Of a DNA stretch of 64,000 nt, positions 62,668 through 64,000 are shown in pieces. How positions within the stretch are numbered: the first letter of the stretch is position 1; each line of letters opens with the position of its first letter. The DNA comes from Pseudomonas sp. S31 (lineage in GTDB: Bacteria > Pseudomonadota > Gammaproteobacteria > Pseudomonadales > Pseudomonadaceae), in the NCBI RefSeq assembly GCF_016648105.1, contig NZ_JACVVE010000002.1, positions 230,280 to 294,279 of the forward strand. Direction: 5' to 3'. The notes beneath the pieces were generated by a model, which did no database searches, had not been told where the DNA came from, and saw only the letters and a program-made list of their open reading frames with translations. The translations under genes and the position numbers were made by a program.

Positions 62668-63888
62668 ATGGGCGCGCTTTCCCATCTGCGGGTGCTGGAT
62701 CTTTCGCGCGTGCTGGCCGGGCCCTGGTCCGGCCAGATCCTGGCGGACCTTGGGGCGGATGTGATCAAGGTCGAGCGCCCGGGCAGCGGCGACGATACCC
62801 GGGCCTGGGGGCCGCCCTTCCTCAAGGATGCCCAGGGCGAGAACACCAGCGAGGCGGCTTACTATCTGTCGGCCAATCGCAACAAGCGCTCGGTGACCAT
62901 CGACTTCACCCAGCCGCAAGGCCAGCGCCTGGTGCGCGAGCTGGCGGCGAAGTCGGATATCGTCATCGAGAACTTCAAGGTCGGCGGGCTGGCGGCCTAT
63001 GGGCTGGACTATGCCAGCCTGAAGGCGCTGAACCCGCGGCTTATCTATTGTTCGGTGACCGGCTTCGGCCAGACCGGACCGTATGCCAAGCGCGCCGGTT
63101 ACGACTTCATGATCCAAGGGTTGGGTGGGCTGATGAGCCTCACCGGGCAGCCTGATGGCGAGGAAGGCGCGGGGCCGGTGAAGGTTGGCGTGGCGCTGAC
63201 CGACATTCTTACCGGGTTGTATTCGACCGTGGCGATCCTGGCCGCCCTCGCCCACCGTGAACAGGCTGGGGTCGGCCAGCATATAGATATGGCGCTGCTC
63301 GATGTGCAGGTGGCCTGCCTGGCGAACCAGGCGATGAACTATCTGACTACGGGCATAGCGCCCCGGCGGCTGGGCAATGCGCATCCGAACATCGTGCCTT
63401 ATCAGGACTTCCCGACGGCAGATGGCGATTTCATCCTAACGGTGGGTAACGATGGGCAGTTTCGCAAGTTCGCCGAGGTGGCGGGACAGCTTTGGTGGGC
63501 GGATGACCCACGCTTCACTACCAATAAGCAGCGGGTGGCCAATCGGGCCGAGCTGATTCCGTTGATTCGCCAGGCCACGGTGTTCAAGACGACTGCTGAA
63601 TGGGTGAGCCAGTTGGAGGCTGCGGGGGTACCCTGTGGGCCCATCAATGATTTGGCGCAGGTGTTCCAGGACCCGCAGGTGGTTGCGCGGGGGTTGGCGG
63701 TGAGCATGCCGCATGCGTTGGCAGGCAGCGTGCCGCAGGTGGCCAGTCCGATTCGTTTGTCGGAGACGCCGGTGGAGTATCGGCGGGCGCCTCCGCTGTT
63801 GGGGGAGCATACAGAGGTGGTGCTGGGTGAGGTGTTGGGGCTGGATGGGGAGGCGGTGCAGAGGTTGCGTGAGGCTGGGGTGGTTTGA
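62668..63888 (+). CDS. gcdG: CaiB/BaiF-type CoA-transferase (probable glutarate CoA-transferase)
   Basis: A 406-residue class III CoA-transferase. The signature VLDLSRVLAGPWSGQILADLGADVIKVERPGSGD, then SVTGFGQTGPYAKRAGYDFMIQGLGGLMSLTG and the catalytic aspartate in HIDMALLDVQV. Coupled to gcdH, it probably makes glutaryl-CoA from glutarate with a CoA donor such as succinyl-CoA. The name rests on this pairing. The ATG at 62668 follows GGAGG. Confidence 0.9.
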   Translation: MGALSHLRVLDLSRVLAGPWSGQILADLGADVIKVERPGSGDDTRAWGPPFLKDAQGENTSEAAYYLSANRNKRSVTIDFTQPQGQRLVRELAAKSDIVIENFKVGGLAAYGLDYASLKALNPRLIYCSVTGFGQTGPYAKRAGYDFMIQGLGGLMSLTGQPDGEEGAGPVKVGVALTDILTGLYSTVAILAALAHREQAGVGQHIDMALLDVQVACLANQAMNYLTTGIAPRRLGNAHPNIVPYQDFPTADGDFILTVGNDGQFRKFAEVAGQLWWADDPRFTTNKQRVANRAELIPLIRQATVFKTTAEWVSQLEAAGVPCGPINDLAQVFQDPQVVARGLAVSMPHALAGSVPQVASPIRLSETPVEYRRAPPLLGEHTEVVLGEVLGLDGEAVQRLREAGVV

Positions 63889-63936
63889 CGGGGGATGGTG
63901 GAGAGGCTGGCAGGTGTTCGCCTTGGGTTTTGTGGT

Positions 63937-63982
63937 GCCTATGAGATCGAGCGCCGCGCGGGCGGCGCTCGATCGCATAGGC
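63937..63982 (+). terminator. Long palindrome after the CoA-transferase gene
   Basis: GCCTATGAGATCGAGCGCC GC and GGCGGCGCTCGATCGCATAGGC form a stem of about 21 pairs with one mismatch and a three-base loop. No T run follows inside the window, so its role as terminator is likely but not certain; it may also be a dispersed repeat. Confidence 0.55.
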
Positions 63983-64000
63983 GCAGAAAGGGTTGTGGCG

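Overview
The window is 64 kb of GC-rich (about two-thirds G+C) bacterial chromosome with the gene content and order of a Pseudomonas putida-group genome, from the arc near the origin. The series metNIQ, katE, lipoprotein, znuB-znuC-zur/znuA, thrB, polA, engB, cytochromes, dsbA, dgcH, ampDh2, kinB-algB, gltP follows the known Pseudomonas order, and typical P. putida REP palindromes (GTAGGAGCGGGTTTACCCGCGAA and relatives) occur between genes. There is no phage, insertion sequence, CRISPR array, rRNA or tRNA. Almost all of it is core genome, so the less ordinary content lies in regulation and in small envelope genes.

Layout. 1-8.0 kb: aa3-type cytochrome c oxidase (coxB with a fused cytochrome c domain, coxA, coxC) with its assembly factors (Cox11/CtaG, SURF1, a Sco-like protein, heme A synthase, heme O synthase, Sco1). 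8.1-15.2 kb: a membrane M48 peptidase, the methionine importer metNIQ and catalase katE. 15.3-20.5 kb: a lipoprotein, the zinc uptake cluster znuB-znuC-zur facing znuA with a Zur-box candidate between them, thrB and a DUF2782 protein. 20.6-26.3 kb: polA, the small RNA ErsA behind an AlgU-type promoter, engB, two periplasmic c-type cytochromes and dsbA. 26.3-37.2 kb: an envelope-signalling block with an EEP-family hydrolase, a diguanylate cyclase, the amidase AmpDh2, an EAL phosphodiesterase, the KinB-AlgB two-component system, a triple-BON periplasmic protein and a three-gene operon (small membrane protein, DUF1328, Ivy-like protein). 37.2-51.5 kb: a non-coding region with strong RNA structure and AauR-type operators, gltP, an SpmA/SpmB-type membrane protein, a four-gene Mce/Mla-type lipid transport operon, a DUF5924 membrane protein, an M16 peptidase, a Na/Pi symporter homologue, TerC, a citrate transporter and a GFA protein. 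51.5-57 kb: a two-domain periplasmic protein behind three tandem DUF2388 genes, a DUF1127 gene with an array of ACTGT/ACAGT motifs upstream, and an acetate/succinate CoA-transferase. 57-64 kb: pntAa-pntAb-pntB transhydrogenase and the glutarate pathway genes (LysR regulator, gcdH, CoA-transferase).

The most interesting signals are regulatory. Two sequences with the GG-N10-GC geometry of sigma-54 promoters precede the BON gene and the small-protein/DUF1328/Ivy operon, right beside algB, whose product keeps the GAFTGA sigma-54 contact motif. A possible unannotated structured RNA (37.22-37.43 kb) starts just behind an AlgU-like promoter and shows GGA motifs in hairpin loops. The ACTGT/ACAGT array around the DUF1127 and DUF2388 genes suggests an unidentified regulator. 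All functions are inferred by reading the sequence; no database search was possible.
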